Assembly: GCA_964537875.1 (NCBI GenBank) | Contig: CAZIDN010000010.1 | Span: 14,104-78,103 of the forward strand | Length of the DNA: 64,000 nt | Source: JAPKZH01 sp964537875 | GTDB lineage: Bacteria; Acidobacteriota; Aminicenantia; Aminicenantales; UBA4085 | Direction of reading: 5' to 3' | In this document: one piece after another, positions 54,477 through 61,884 of the stretch | Layout: the number at the start of each line of letters is the position of its first letter | Position numbering within the stretch: position 1 is the stretch's first letter | Translations under genes and position numbers: made by a program | Notes under the pieces: model-generated | Databases searched by the model: none | The model's input: only the letters and a program-made list of their open reading frames with translations | Told to the model about the DNA's origin: nothing

Positions 54477-56243
54477 ATGCGATTAAAGTCATTAAACAGA
54501 AATTTCTTTATGGCACCGATCATCCTGGCGTCTCTGGCGCTGATCATCTCTGCAAATTATTGCTCCACCAGGCAGGCGCCGGCGGCCAAGATCAAGTTCG
54601 CCATCTCTTTTCCCCAGGAGCGGTCAAAAACTCCCCTCGACGGGCGGATGCTCCTGATCATTTCCACGAACGACGCAAACGAACCCCGGTTCCAGATCAA
54701 CGACGGGGCGAACACTCAATTGGTCTTCGGCATTGACGTGGACGGTCTTCAGCCGGGTCAGGAGGCCGTGATCGACGCAAGTGTCTTCGGCTATCCGCTT
54801 AAAAGCATTACAGATATCCCTGCTGGTGAATATTACATCCAAGCGCTCCTCAACAAATACGAAACCTTCCGCCGCTCCGACGGCCACACCGTCAAGCTGC
54901 CGATGGACCAGGGCGAGGGACAGAGATGGAACGCCAAGCCAGGAAATCTCTATAGCACGCCGAAGAAAGTCGCTTTCGACCCTCAAAAAAACGAAGTCAT
55001 CAAGGTCAGCCTAGACAAGGAAATCCCGCCCATTCCGCCTTCCCAGGATACAAAATACATCAAGCACGAAAAAATCCAGAGCAAGCTGCTGACCGAATTC
55101 TGGGGCCGGCCGATGGAGATCGGCGCCTGCATCCTGCTGCCCGAAGGCTTTGACTCGCATCCCGATGCACGCTATCCGCTCATTATCATGCACGGCCATT
55201 TCCCCCGCACATTCGGCGGATTTCGCGAAACTCCGCCCGACCCGGACCTCAAACCGGATTACAGCGAGCGGTTCAGTCTGGCGGGCTACAACAAAATCCA
55301 GCTAGAGTATGACTATCAATTCTACAAAGACTGGACGGGCAAGGATTTCCCGAGGGTGATCCTGATCGAGATCCAGCACGCCAACCCGTATTACGACGAT
55401 TCCTACGCCGTGAACTCGGCCAACCTCGGGCCCTACGGCGATGCCATCGTCTATGAGCTCATCCCCTACATCGAGAAGAAATACCGCGGCCTCGGCAAAG
55501 GCTGGGCCCGGTTCATGTACGGCGGATCGACGGGAGGCTGGGAAGCGCTGGCCGCGCAGATCTTCTATCCCGACGAGTTCAACGGCTGTTATGCGGCCTG
55601 CCCCGATCCCATCGATTTTCGGGCCTACACGATCGTCAATATCTATGATCACAAGAATGCCTATTACGTGGACGGTCCGTGGAAAAAGACGCCTCGGCCG
55701 GGGCTGCGCAACTATCTCGGTGAGGTCAGCTCCACTCTCGAACAGATGAATCAAAGAGAGACGGTTATCGGCACGCACTCGCGGTCGGGCGACCAGTGGG
55801 ACATTTGGCAGGCCGTATTCAGCCCCGCCGGCGAGGACGGCTATCCCAAGCCCATCTGGGACAGGATGACCGGCGAAATCGACAAATCGGTCGCCCAATA
55901 CTGGAAGGACCACTACGACCTGTCCGCTATTCTTCAACGCGACTGGAAAACGCTCGGCCCGAAGCTCCAGGGAAAAATCCACATCTATGTCGGAGACATG
56001 GACAATTATTACCTCAACAACGCCGTTTATTTAATCGAGGCGTTTCTGGAAAGCACCAAAGACCCCTATTACGCCGGCGAGGTGGATTACGGAGACAGGG
56101 CCGAGCACTGCTGGAACGGCGACCACACCCGGCCCAATGCTCTCTCGCGGCTGCGCTACCACCAGATGTATATTCCCAAGGCCGTGGAACGCATGATGAA
56201 GACCGCCCCGCTCGGCGCCGACCTCAAAAGCTGGAGATATTAA
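54477..56243 (+). CDS. Exported alpha/beta-hydrolase-fold esterase
   Basis: A 588-residue protein; the ATG at 54477 follows GGAGGAGGG. An N-terminal signal or anchor is present (FFMAPIILASLALIISANYC). Cys is near it, but Tyr at -1 argues against a standard lipoprotein. Residues about 35-190 are a beta-sandwich. The catalytic domain shows YPLIIMHGHFP, the nucleophile elbow YGGSTGGWEALA (Ser) and a late His in DRAEHCWNGDH. It resembles the esterase D/feruloyl-esterase group. The substrate is unknown. Its TAA stop is formed by the first bases of repeat copy D. Confidence 0.82.
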   Translation: MRLKSLNRNFFMAPIILASLALIISANYCSTRQAPAAKIKFAISFPQERSKTPLDGRMLLIISTNDANEPRFQINDGANTQLVFGIDVDGLQPGQEAVIDASVFGYPLKSITDIPAGEYYIQALLNKYETFRRSDGHTVKLPMDQGEGQRWNAKPGNLYSTPKKVAFDPQKNEVIKVSLDKEIPPIPPSQDTKYIKHEKIQSKLLTEFWGRPMEIGACILLPEGFDSHPDARYPLIIMHGHFPRTFGGFRETPPDPDLKPDYSERFSLAGYNKIQLEYDYQFYKDWTGKDFPRVILIEIQHANPYYDDSYAVNSANLGPYGDAIVYELIPYIEKKYRGLGKGWARFMYGGSTGGWEALAAQIFYPDEFNGCYAACPDPIDFRAYTIVNIYDHKNAYYVDGPWKKTPRPGLRNYLGEVSSTLEQMNQRETVIGTHSRSGDQWDIWQAVFSPAGEDGYPKPIWDRMTGEIDKSVAQYWKDHYDLSAILQRDWKTLGPKLQGKIHIYVGDMDNYYLNNAVYLIEAFLESTKDPYYAGEVDYGDRAEHCWNGDHTRPNALSRLRYHQMYIPKAVERMMKTAPLGADLKSWRY

Positions 56244-56436
56244 TACAAACGTAATAAATAAAGTGACAATGTAAGGGCGGTGGTTAGGCCGCCCTCAAGC
56301 CTCCGTAGCGGAGGGGGGCCCCGTCGGCTTTTCCGACGGGGGGAACCGACGGGACTGGTTCCCGGGGCCCGGGGGCTACGGGCGGCCTAAGCGCCGCCCG
56401 AACGGAGATTTCATTTTAATTATTGCGTTGCTATTA
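56241..56436. repeat. Palindromic MITE-like element, subfamily 1, copy D
   Basis: A 196-base element, nearly identical to the reverse complement of copy A at 22697-22893. Terminal repeats begin TAATAC and end TATTA. Inside are the GGGCGG arms and the shared GC-rich core (56306-56362). It starts exactly at the stop codon of the esterase gene and ends 17 bases before the M28 gene stop. Confidence 0.82.
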
Positions 56437-56453
56437 GTTAAAGCGGTATTTCA

Positions 56454-58022
56454 TTAGCGCCGGACCGGATATTTCATCGGGTCGGGAAGAGGCTTGCGGG
56501 GCAGCATTTCCTCCCGCATGGCCGTCTGGTAGACGAAGGCAGCCATGATGACGGCCGACTGGATAAGGTCCTCGGGCACGAGATGGTCATAGACGTCCAT
56601 GTTCGTGTGGTGGATGCGGGTCGAATAGTCGAGCGGGTCCTGGATGAACTGGAAGGCCGGGAGGCCGATATAGTCGAGCGCGCCGTGGTCCGAGCCGCCC
56701 GTGTCGCGCAGGACCGCTTGGGTCATGCCCAGATCGGCGAAGGGCTTCATCCACTCCTCGAAAATGGGCTTGACGGCGGCGTTGCTCTGGCAATAGATGC
56801 CGCGGATGCGGCCGCTCCCGTTGTCGTAGTTGAAATAGCCTGAGACTTTGGCGTGTTCGGGCTTGAGCGTCATGGTCGTGACATCGCCGAAGTGCTTCTC
56901 GACGTAGGCCTTTGAGCCGACCCAGCCCTTTTCCTCGGCGCTCCAGAGGACGACCCGGATCGTCCGGCGGGGCTTGACCTTGAGGGCTTGAAGGATCCGG
57001 ACGGCCTCGAGCGAGACGGCGACGCCGGCCGCGTCATCGGCCGCGCCCGTCCCCGGGCTCCAGGAGTCGATGTGGCCGCCGAGCATGACGAGTTCGTCCT
57101 TCTTGTCCGAGCCGGCGATCTCGCCGACCACATTGTAGCCGCGGAGGTCCTTGTCGTAGAACTCCGCGCGCACCTCGACTTCCATGACCGCCGGTTCTTT
57201 GAACTCCTCGATGATGCGATGGACGCGGTTATAGTGTTCGGCGGCGAGGATGATCTCGGGCAGGGGGCGGGCCCGCTTCGGATCGCGGGCTTGCCGCACG
57301 CCGCTGGCCAGGACCGTCCCGTATTCGCGGAGGCGCGCCCCGCTCGACGAAACGAGCACTCCGATTTCCTCGACCCGGAAAAAGTCCTCGAGGTCGTCGG
57401 CAAAGCCGCGGACATAGTTGGGGTCAGGCGGGATCTTCGTTTGGACAGGAGTCTCGGCGAGCCCTTTTAGGCTCTCGGCATCGTGACGTCGGGCGTCGGG
57501 CGTGAACTGGGTCGGGACCGGCCTCGGCGGCTGATAGAGGACGATCTTGCCCTTGAGCTTGCCTTTGTATTTGGCGAAATCGGCCTTGGATTTGATATCC
57601 ACATAAACTGGCTGTCCCGTGATCTGGCCCTTCGTGCTCGAGCCCCATTCGACCGAGATGGCGATAAGCGACGCGTAGTGGGGCCGGAGGAGATGGGCCG
57701 ACACGTAGCGCAGGGCCCAGCCGACGCCGAAATCGTCGTAGGGCTCGAGGGCGACATTCGTCATGCCCCATTCCTTCATCTTGGCCGCGGCCCATTTGTT
57801 GGCCCTGTCGATCTCGGGCGAGCCGGTCGGGCGCGGGCCGATGACATCGGATAAGTAAGCGGCCAGCTTGGCCACTTGGCTGTGTTTCAGCCCTTCGAAG
57901 CGGATTTTATTGGCCATGTCCAGGTCGGCTTTGTCCTCGGCGGCGAAGGCGACCAGGACGAAGATGACGGCGGCAAGTGCCGGAAGGATCCAGCGACGGG
58001 ATGAAGGTTGGCGGGTTGTCAT
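56454..58022 (-). CDS. Exported M28 peptidase, carboxypeptidase Q-like
   Basis: A 522-residue peptidase with AAGGAGG before ATG and a signal peptide (RWILPALAAVIFVLVAFA). A PA-type insertion spans about 110-260. The zinc ligands of family M28 are visible: His/Asp in GGHIDSWSPGTG, Asp in AADDAAG, the Glu pair in SAEEKG, Asp in YDNGSG and His in IHHTNMD. The order and the PxGTG loop fit the plasma glutamate carboxypeptidase (CPQ) branch, which removes C-terminal or N-terminal residues from dipeptides and peptides. It is the second M28 enzyme in the window. Confidence 0.9.
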   Translation of the reverse strand: MTTRQPSSRRWILPALAAVIFVLVAFAAEDKADLDMANKIRFEGLKHSQVAKLAAYLSDVIGPRPTGSPEIDRANKWAAAKMKEWGMTNVALEPYDDFGVGWALRYVSAHLLRPHYASLIAISVEWGSSTKGQITGQPVYVDIKSKADFAKYKGKLKGKIVLYQPPRPVPTQFTPDARRHDAESLKGLAETPVQTKIPPDPNYVRGFADDLEDFFRVEEIGVLVSSSGARLREYGTVLASGVRQARDPKRARPLPEIILAAEHYNRVHRIIEEFKEPAVMEVEVRAEFYDKDLRGYNVVGEIAGSDKKDELVMLGGHIDSWSPGTGAADDAAGVAVSLEAVRILQALKVKPRRTIRVVLWSAEEKGWVGSKAYVEKHFGDVTTMTLKPEHAKVSGYFNYDNGSGRIRGIYCQSNAAVKPIFEEWMKPFADLGMTQAVLRDTGGSDHGALDYIGLPAFQFIQDPLDYSTRIHHTNMDVYDHLVPEDLIQSAVIMAAFVYQTAMREEMLPRKPLPDPMKYPVRR

Positions 58023-58100
58023 CGAGCCTCCTTATTCAAAGCGCGAGTGTTTTTGATTATCTCGCATCGTGCCCCGCCGCGCAATCGTTTTCCTGTTCGC

Positions 58101-58257
58101 GTAAGCATCTCCGTTTGTGTAATTTTCTATAGGTGCCGGAATCGCCCCCGGGCCCCTGGGGAACCAGTCCCGTCGGTTCCCCCCGTCGAAAAGCCGACGG
58201 GGCCCCCCTCCACTAGGGGGCCTCGGGGGCGATTCCGACATCTCTTTGAAATCACAT
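58101..58257. repeat. Palindromic MITE-like element, subfamily 2, copy C
   Basis: About 157 bases with outer inverted arms around GGTGCCGGAATCGCCCCCG (58131-58150) and 58220-58236, and the shared core at 58158-58215. The left flank (58101-58130) matches that of copy B, while the core is inverted relative to B. Confidence 0.78.
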
Positions 58258-58377
58258 ATTTGGAGGTGCTTCCCCTGTTCGCCGCAAGGGCACAACGCTT
58301 CCTTGATCTCGCCGGGCGGCCGGTCATATATCCCCTGCGTGGTCAAGAGGGAAGATTCATCGCCCAAAGCAGTCATT

Positions 58378-58656
58378 TCATACAATGGAGGTGGAGGCCA
58401 AAATGGACCCGGTTTCCAAGATCCCTACTTGATCAACAAGAGCGTCTTCTGATGTCCGTCGGCGAACTTGCAACCGGTCGGCGGAGACCAGCCTTTTGGC
58501 GTATTCGGGGCCGAGGGCGCCGACCAGCTTGTCTTTCAGTCCGGCCGTCAAATGATCTCCGTAATCCCAGAGCGGAGAGGTGTTGATGCCGATTTTTTTC
58601 GGATTCATCTTCTTGATCACTTCGAGGCTGACTCGGCCACCACATCCGAAAAGCAA
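58378..58656 (-). pseudogene. Fragment of an M24-type peptidase N-domain
   Basis: An open frame of 92 codons; about 60 residues (LEVIKKMNPKKIGINTSPLW, then GDHLTAGLKDKLVGALGPEY, AKRLVSADRL) match the creatinase-like N-domain of exported M24 peptidases common in this kind of genome. The pita-bread catalytic domain is missing, and so are a signal peptide and ribosome site. The adjoining 58262-58377 on the same strand encodes a protein-like stretch (MTALGDESSLLTTQGIYDRP) that I could not assign. The whole 58.26-58.66 kb region is decayed sequence beside repeat copy C. Confidence 0.68.
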
Positions 58657-58898
58657 ACTCTTAATTTAAATTGCCCCACCCATCTCCCCCATCACGCGAA
58701 GCCGCGTGAGACAAGCCCTCTCTAATGCGCGATATTAAAATCCAAGCATATGCGCCCCTATTTGATTTCCTTTTCCATTGGTGTTATTCTTTTGCCAGGC
58801 AGTTGGATAGGGATATTTTCGTCATGCGGGTCTTAACAAACTTTTGACAACTCGGGGAGCGACTCTAAGGATAATGGAAAGTGGAAAGGAGGCAGGCC

Positions 58899-59396
58899 AT
58901 GAAGCAAAAAACGGCCTTGGAATACCCGAAAAGCGACAAGTTCAAGGAAGCGATTTCTTGGGCCGTAAAGAGAGCCTTATTTGAATTGAAAGGCAAAACG
59001 AATCGTGCAATTTCAAAAGAATCAAAGGAACAAACTACGAAAGATGTAAAAGAAAAAGATTTTTTTTCGTCCGACATGGAAAGGGCCTTGTCTTGCAGGC
59101 CTAGGATCACTGAGCGGCTAAAGGATTTGAGGGCCAAGTTGGCTGCGGTTAGAGTCGCACAAAATGAACTAACCCGGAAGGAGTTTTCGACCAATAGAAA
59201 AGAGGCCATCTTAAGAGGGGGTCTTAAGTTTATCGATAAAGTTTACCCGCAGACCAGGGCGCAGTTGGAGGAATTCCAATCAAAGGCATTTCAGGACGAA
59301 CTAAAAGAAATTCATTGCCTCGCGGCCAAACGTCAGGCGGCACTCGCGGAATACCGGCGTGATATTAAGCAGGCGATCCATAAATTCATGAATTAA
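58899..59396 (+). CDS. Hypothetical charged, helical protein
   Basis: A 165-residue protein; the ATG at 58899 is chosen for AAGGAGG 6 bases upstream. It is rich in Lys, Glu and Arg and predicted by eye to be mostly helical, with possible coiled coil near residues 65-110 (RITERLKDLRAKLAAVRVAQ) and 115-160. It has no signal, membrane segment or known motif. Base composition becomes AT-rich from here on. Family unknown; it may be an accessory gene. Confidence 0.6.
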   Translation: MKQKTALEYPKSDKFKEAISWAVKRALFELKGKTNRAISKESKEQTTKDVKEKDFFSSDMERALSCRPRITERLKDLRAKLAAVRVAQNELTRKEFSTNRKEAILRGGLKFIDKVYPQTRAQLEEFQSKAFQDELKEIHCLAAKRQAALAEYRRDIKQAIHKFMN

Positions 59397-59494
59397 ACGG
59401 CACACGATCCTTTTTTTATTCACTGAAGAGAGATTTTAAAAACCCCAAAATTGAAATTTCCTCAGGATTATGTTAATGTTTTAAAAGGAACATT

Positions 59495-60199
59495 ATGTCA
59501 GTAAAAATTAATGTTGAATATCAGCATGGCCTAACGATTTCGACTACAGCACGCCCAATTGATAAACTTCCAGATAATTGTCCGTTCTGTCATAAGGGGA
59601 TAAAGCCGGAGTACAAAAGCGGATGGTTTAAATATCCCAAAATCCAAGCCATATTTATGTGTCCTTTCGAAAGTTGTGGAAATTTTTTTATTTCTTATTA
59701 CACTTCTTCAGTCGAGAGCAGCTCCGAAAAACCTAAAACTATATACAATTATATCAGAAGCGTTCCTTATGAAATTCAAAAAAAGGAATTTTCAGAAACA
59801 ATAGAAAAAATTTCCCTTAATTTATGTAACATCTTCAATGAAGCGAAAGAAGCCGAAGAGAGAAGGCTTATGGAAATTTGCGGGCCTGGCTACAGAAAAG
59901 CTCTCGAATTTTTAATCAAGGATTATTTAATTAGGGAAAAAGGTGAAAAGTTTGAAGCCGTAGAAAATAAATCCCTCGGCAAATGTATCGCAGAGTTTAT
60001 TGATGACAAGAGGATAAAAGATTGCGCGAAAAAAGTGACATGGTTAGGGAATGGCGAGATCTGCTACTTTAAAAAATGGCAGGATAAAGACCTATCAGAT
60101 TTGAAAGCTCTAATTGACCTTACAGTAAAGTGGATTGAAAGCGAAACCTTGACGAGAAAAATCGTCGAAAAAAGGCCTGAAAAGGACGCAAACGGCTAA
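59495..60199 (+). CDS. DUF4145-like protein with N-terminal zinc ribbon
   Basis: A 234-residue AT-rich gene with AAAAGGAA before ATG. The N-terminus has a zinc-ribbon-like Cys set (NCPFCHKG near 28-35 and MCPFESCGNFF near 55). The C-terminal half has the DUF4145 pattern ICGPGYRKALEFLIKDYL and helices after it. DUF4145 proteins often occur with mobile or defence genes (restriction and related systems), but none is adjacent here. An inverted repeat (60183-60242) overlaps its stop codon. Function unknown. Confidence 0.7.
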   Translation: MSVKINVEYQHGLTISTTARPIDKLPDNCPFCHKGIKPEYKSGWFKYPKIQAIFMCPFESCGNFFISYYTSSVESSSEKPKTIYNYIRSVPYEIQKKEFSETIEKISLNLCNIFNEAKEAEERRLMEICGPGYRKALEFLIKDYLIREKGEKFEAVENKSLGKCIAEFIDDKRIKDCAKKVTWLGNGEICYFKKWQDKDLSDLKALIDLTVKWIESETLTRKIVEKRPEKDANG

Positions 60200-60242
60200 T
60201 AAATTAGGTAATCCCTGCATTTCGATTATCCGCGTTTGCGTC
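60183..60242. repeat. Inverted repeat spanning a gene end, with nested palindrome
   Basis: GGACGCAAAC (60183-60192) is repeated inverted as GTTTGCGTCC (60233-60242). Between them is a small palindrome CTAATAAATTAG (60195-60206). It covers the stop codon of the DUF4145 gene. It may be a terminator-like or recombination-site-like structure; no T-run follows. Confidence 0.5.
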
Positions 60243-60374
60243 CCGCTATTTACCGGGAAGCTATGCCCAAGTGCCTCTGACTTCCCGCTCGCCTCTTTAT
60301 TGTAACTTCTAACACGCCGAACAATTATCACATCAAGCCATATCAGCTATTACCCAGTCCGCCTTTTCTATTGA

Positions 60375-60677
60375 CTATCCCCTCTTATACCACTCAAACA
60401 TGTAATAACCAAGCCACTGTTCCTCTGAAGTTATAAACAGGTTCCTGAGTTTCACTCCAATTGGATATTCAAAATATCCCTTATCGTCGTCCGGAAAATG
60501 TTCAAGGCTATCTGAGGTCAAATTGATATTCGAGGCCAGCTTTTTCAATTGTTCCTCTGAAAGAAGCCAGTAACACTCTCTGCTCTCAATTTCAAAAATA
60601 CTTAACGCCGGATCTAAACGATAAAATTTTCCGTTTCCTCGATTTCTATCAACCTCATTAACTCCTAGTGTAGCGTC
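60375..60677 (-). pseudogene. Truncated hypothetical gene at a MITE-like element
   Basis: A minus-strand frame of 100 codons, closed by TAG at 60377-60375, reads protein-like (SIFEIESRECYWLLSEEQLK, FPDDDKGYFEYPIGVKLRNL, YYMFEWYKRG) but has no ATG/GTG start with a ribosome site. Its 5' end runs into the left terminal repeat of the element at 60664-60754. It is probably the 3' part of a gene cut by that element. Family not recognised. Confidence 0.5.
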
Positions 60678-60754
60678 TCAGTATTTCCTTTCATAAATTC
60701 GGCCTGATTTCGCCTGAAAAATATGTAAAGATATTTGTGAGACAGTACACTAGG
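60664..60754. mobile_element. 91-base MITE-like element
   Basis: Terminal inverted repeats of 17 bases (60664-60680 and 60738-60754) match at 15 positions: CCTAGTGTA..GTCTCA. The AT-rich interior codes for nothing. The ends look like those of a DNA transposon, but I could not name the family. Confidence 0.6.
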
Positions 60755-60852
60755 ATGAAATGAAAAGTTGTTGAATTTTTATGGTTTATAGTGTTAAATA
60801 TATTCATATCAAATCAGTTAAACGATATTCCTGTCCGACGAGTTGATCATAT

Positions 60853-61209
60853 TTGAAATTTTCTAAAGAGATTGATAGTAAATTCAGATTTGTGATTATT
60901 GCCTCAAAGAGAGCCAAGCAGCTGCTTTACGGGGCGAAGCCAAAAATAAAGTCAAAGTTTAGAAACCTTATACGGATCGCGCAGGAAGAAATTGAGCAAG
61001 GTGTAATCGGCTTTGATCTCGTCAGGTCAAAAAAAGAAGCTCATGATGTCAAGGATGAGGTTTTAATCAGCCAAGAATTAAAGAACGAAGAAGGAGAGAC
61101 TGAAGAGGAAGCAGAGAAGGTCGAGTCGGAGAAGGACGAAGAAGGCTCTGAAGAAGAAGAGGAAGAAGAATCGGACGATGATCTTGCTGATGAAGCTGAG
61201 GAAAAGTAG
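60853..61209 (+). CDS. rpoZ: RNA polymerase omega subunit with acidic tail
   Basis: A 118-residue protein from TTG. Residues 5-60 fit omega: SKFRFVIIASKRAKQLLYGA, NLIRIAQEEIEQGVIGFDL. Omega helps fold and hold the beta-prime subunit. The last 45 residues are almost only Glu, Asp, Ser and Lys (EEEGETEEEAEKVESEKD, then runs of Glu), far beyond a normal omega. The gene is AT-rich and lacks its usual neighbours (gmk, spoT, coaBC), so it may be an extra copy. No ribosome site of normal strength is seen. Confidence 0.75.
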   Translation: MKFSKEIDSKFRFVIIASKRAKQLLYGAKPKIKSKFRNLIRIAQEEIEQGVIGFDLVRSKKEAHDVKDEVLISQELKNEEGETEEEAEKVESEKDEEGSEEEEEEESDDDLADEAEEK

Positions 61210-61247
61210 CTAGAGAGAGGTACTTTAGAGAACGTCCCCAATTTTCA

Positions 61248-61276
61248 TTGACGTAGAAGCTTTCCTTTGCTATTAT
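61248..61276 (+). promoter_or_regulatory. Sigma70-like promoter of the RRM gene
   Basis: TTGACG (61248-61253), a 17-base spacer and TATTAT (61271-61276). A transcript from about 61283 has a leader of about 128 nt before the RRM ATG. The leader contains an imperfect hairpin (GGGAAA at 61344-61349 with TTTCCC at 61369-61374). Confidence 0.7.
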
Positions 61277-61410
61277 TACTTACACGGTGAGATTGAAGAG
61301 ACATTTTCATTTGAAAGAGCAGGCAGGAATAACGCGGGATCAGGGAAAATTTCAATAAAAAAAATTGTTTCCCTCCCTTATTAAAAGTCCAATATTATAA
61401 GGAAGCCAGA

Positions 61411-61695
61411 ATGAATATTTATGTAGGCAATTTATTGCGAGAGGCTACTGAAGAAGATTTGCGACATGCTTTTGAAGCTTTCGGGCAGGTTGGATCTGTT
61501 AAAATCATCAAAGATCAGTACACCGGCGATTCGAGGGGATTCGGATTTGTGGAGATGCCAAACGGTCCCGAAGCCCAGTCCGCAATCTCCGGGCTTGATG
61601 GCAAAGATTTGAAGGGGCGCACTCTTAAGGTCAGCGAGGCTCGCCCTCGCAGTGACGACCGTGGAGGTGGATTTGGGGGGAGAAGACGCTTCTGA
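61411..61695 (+). CDS. RRM-type RNA-binding protein
   Basis: A 94-residue single RNA-recognition-motif protein with AAGGAAG before ATG. RNP2 is IYVGNL (3-8) and RNP1 is RGFGFVEM (43-50), with aromatic residues at the RNA-contact positions. The tail is Gly/Arg-rich (DDRGGGFGGRRRF), as in bacterial RRM (Rbp) proteins, some of which are cold-induced. Its long leader suggests post-transcriptional control. It probably binds single-stranded RNA and acts on stability or translation. Confidence 0.92.
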   Translation: MNIYVGNLLREATEEDLRHAFEAFGQVGSVKIIKDQYTGDSRGFGFVEMPNGPEAQSAISGLDGKDLKGRTLKVSEARPRSDDRGGGFGGRRRF

Positions 61696-61884
61696 TAAGC
61701 GGCGCTCGGATATTCAAGATCACAATCAATTTTTTCATTACAGCATATTTAGAGGTTGTTTGGTTTGCCCATTTGCACCTAAAAATTCGTAAACATACCT
61801 ATTATTCCGATCAAAAGAAAGGAAGATTCTACCTGACAGTTAGTTGCCTAGCAATTCCGGTCTTGTCGTATTGAAGGATTGAAT

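Noticed and set aside
58032..58385. Minus-strand open frame rich in Pro, Gly and Arg
   Set aside because: Most of it is translation of the palindromic element; similar peptides arise wherever the element occurs. Only the first 50 codons might be a gene remnant.
60200..60374. Possible tRNA or small RNA after the DUF4145 gene
   Set aside because: No cloverleaf or T-loop pattern was found; only the inverted repeat is real.
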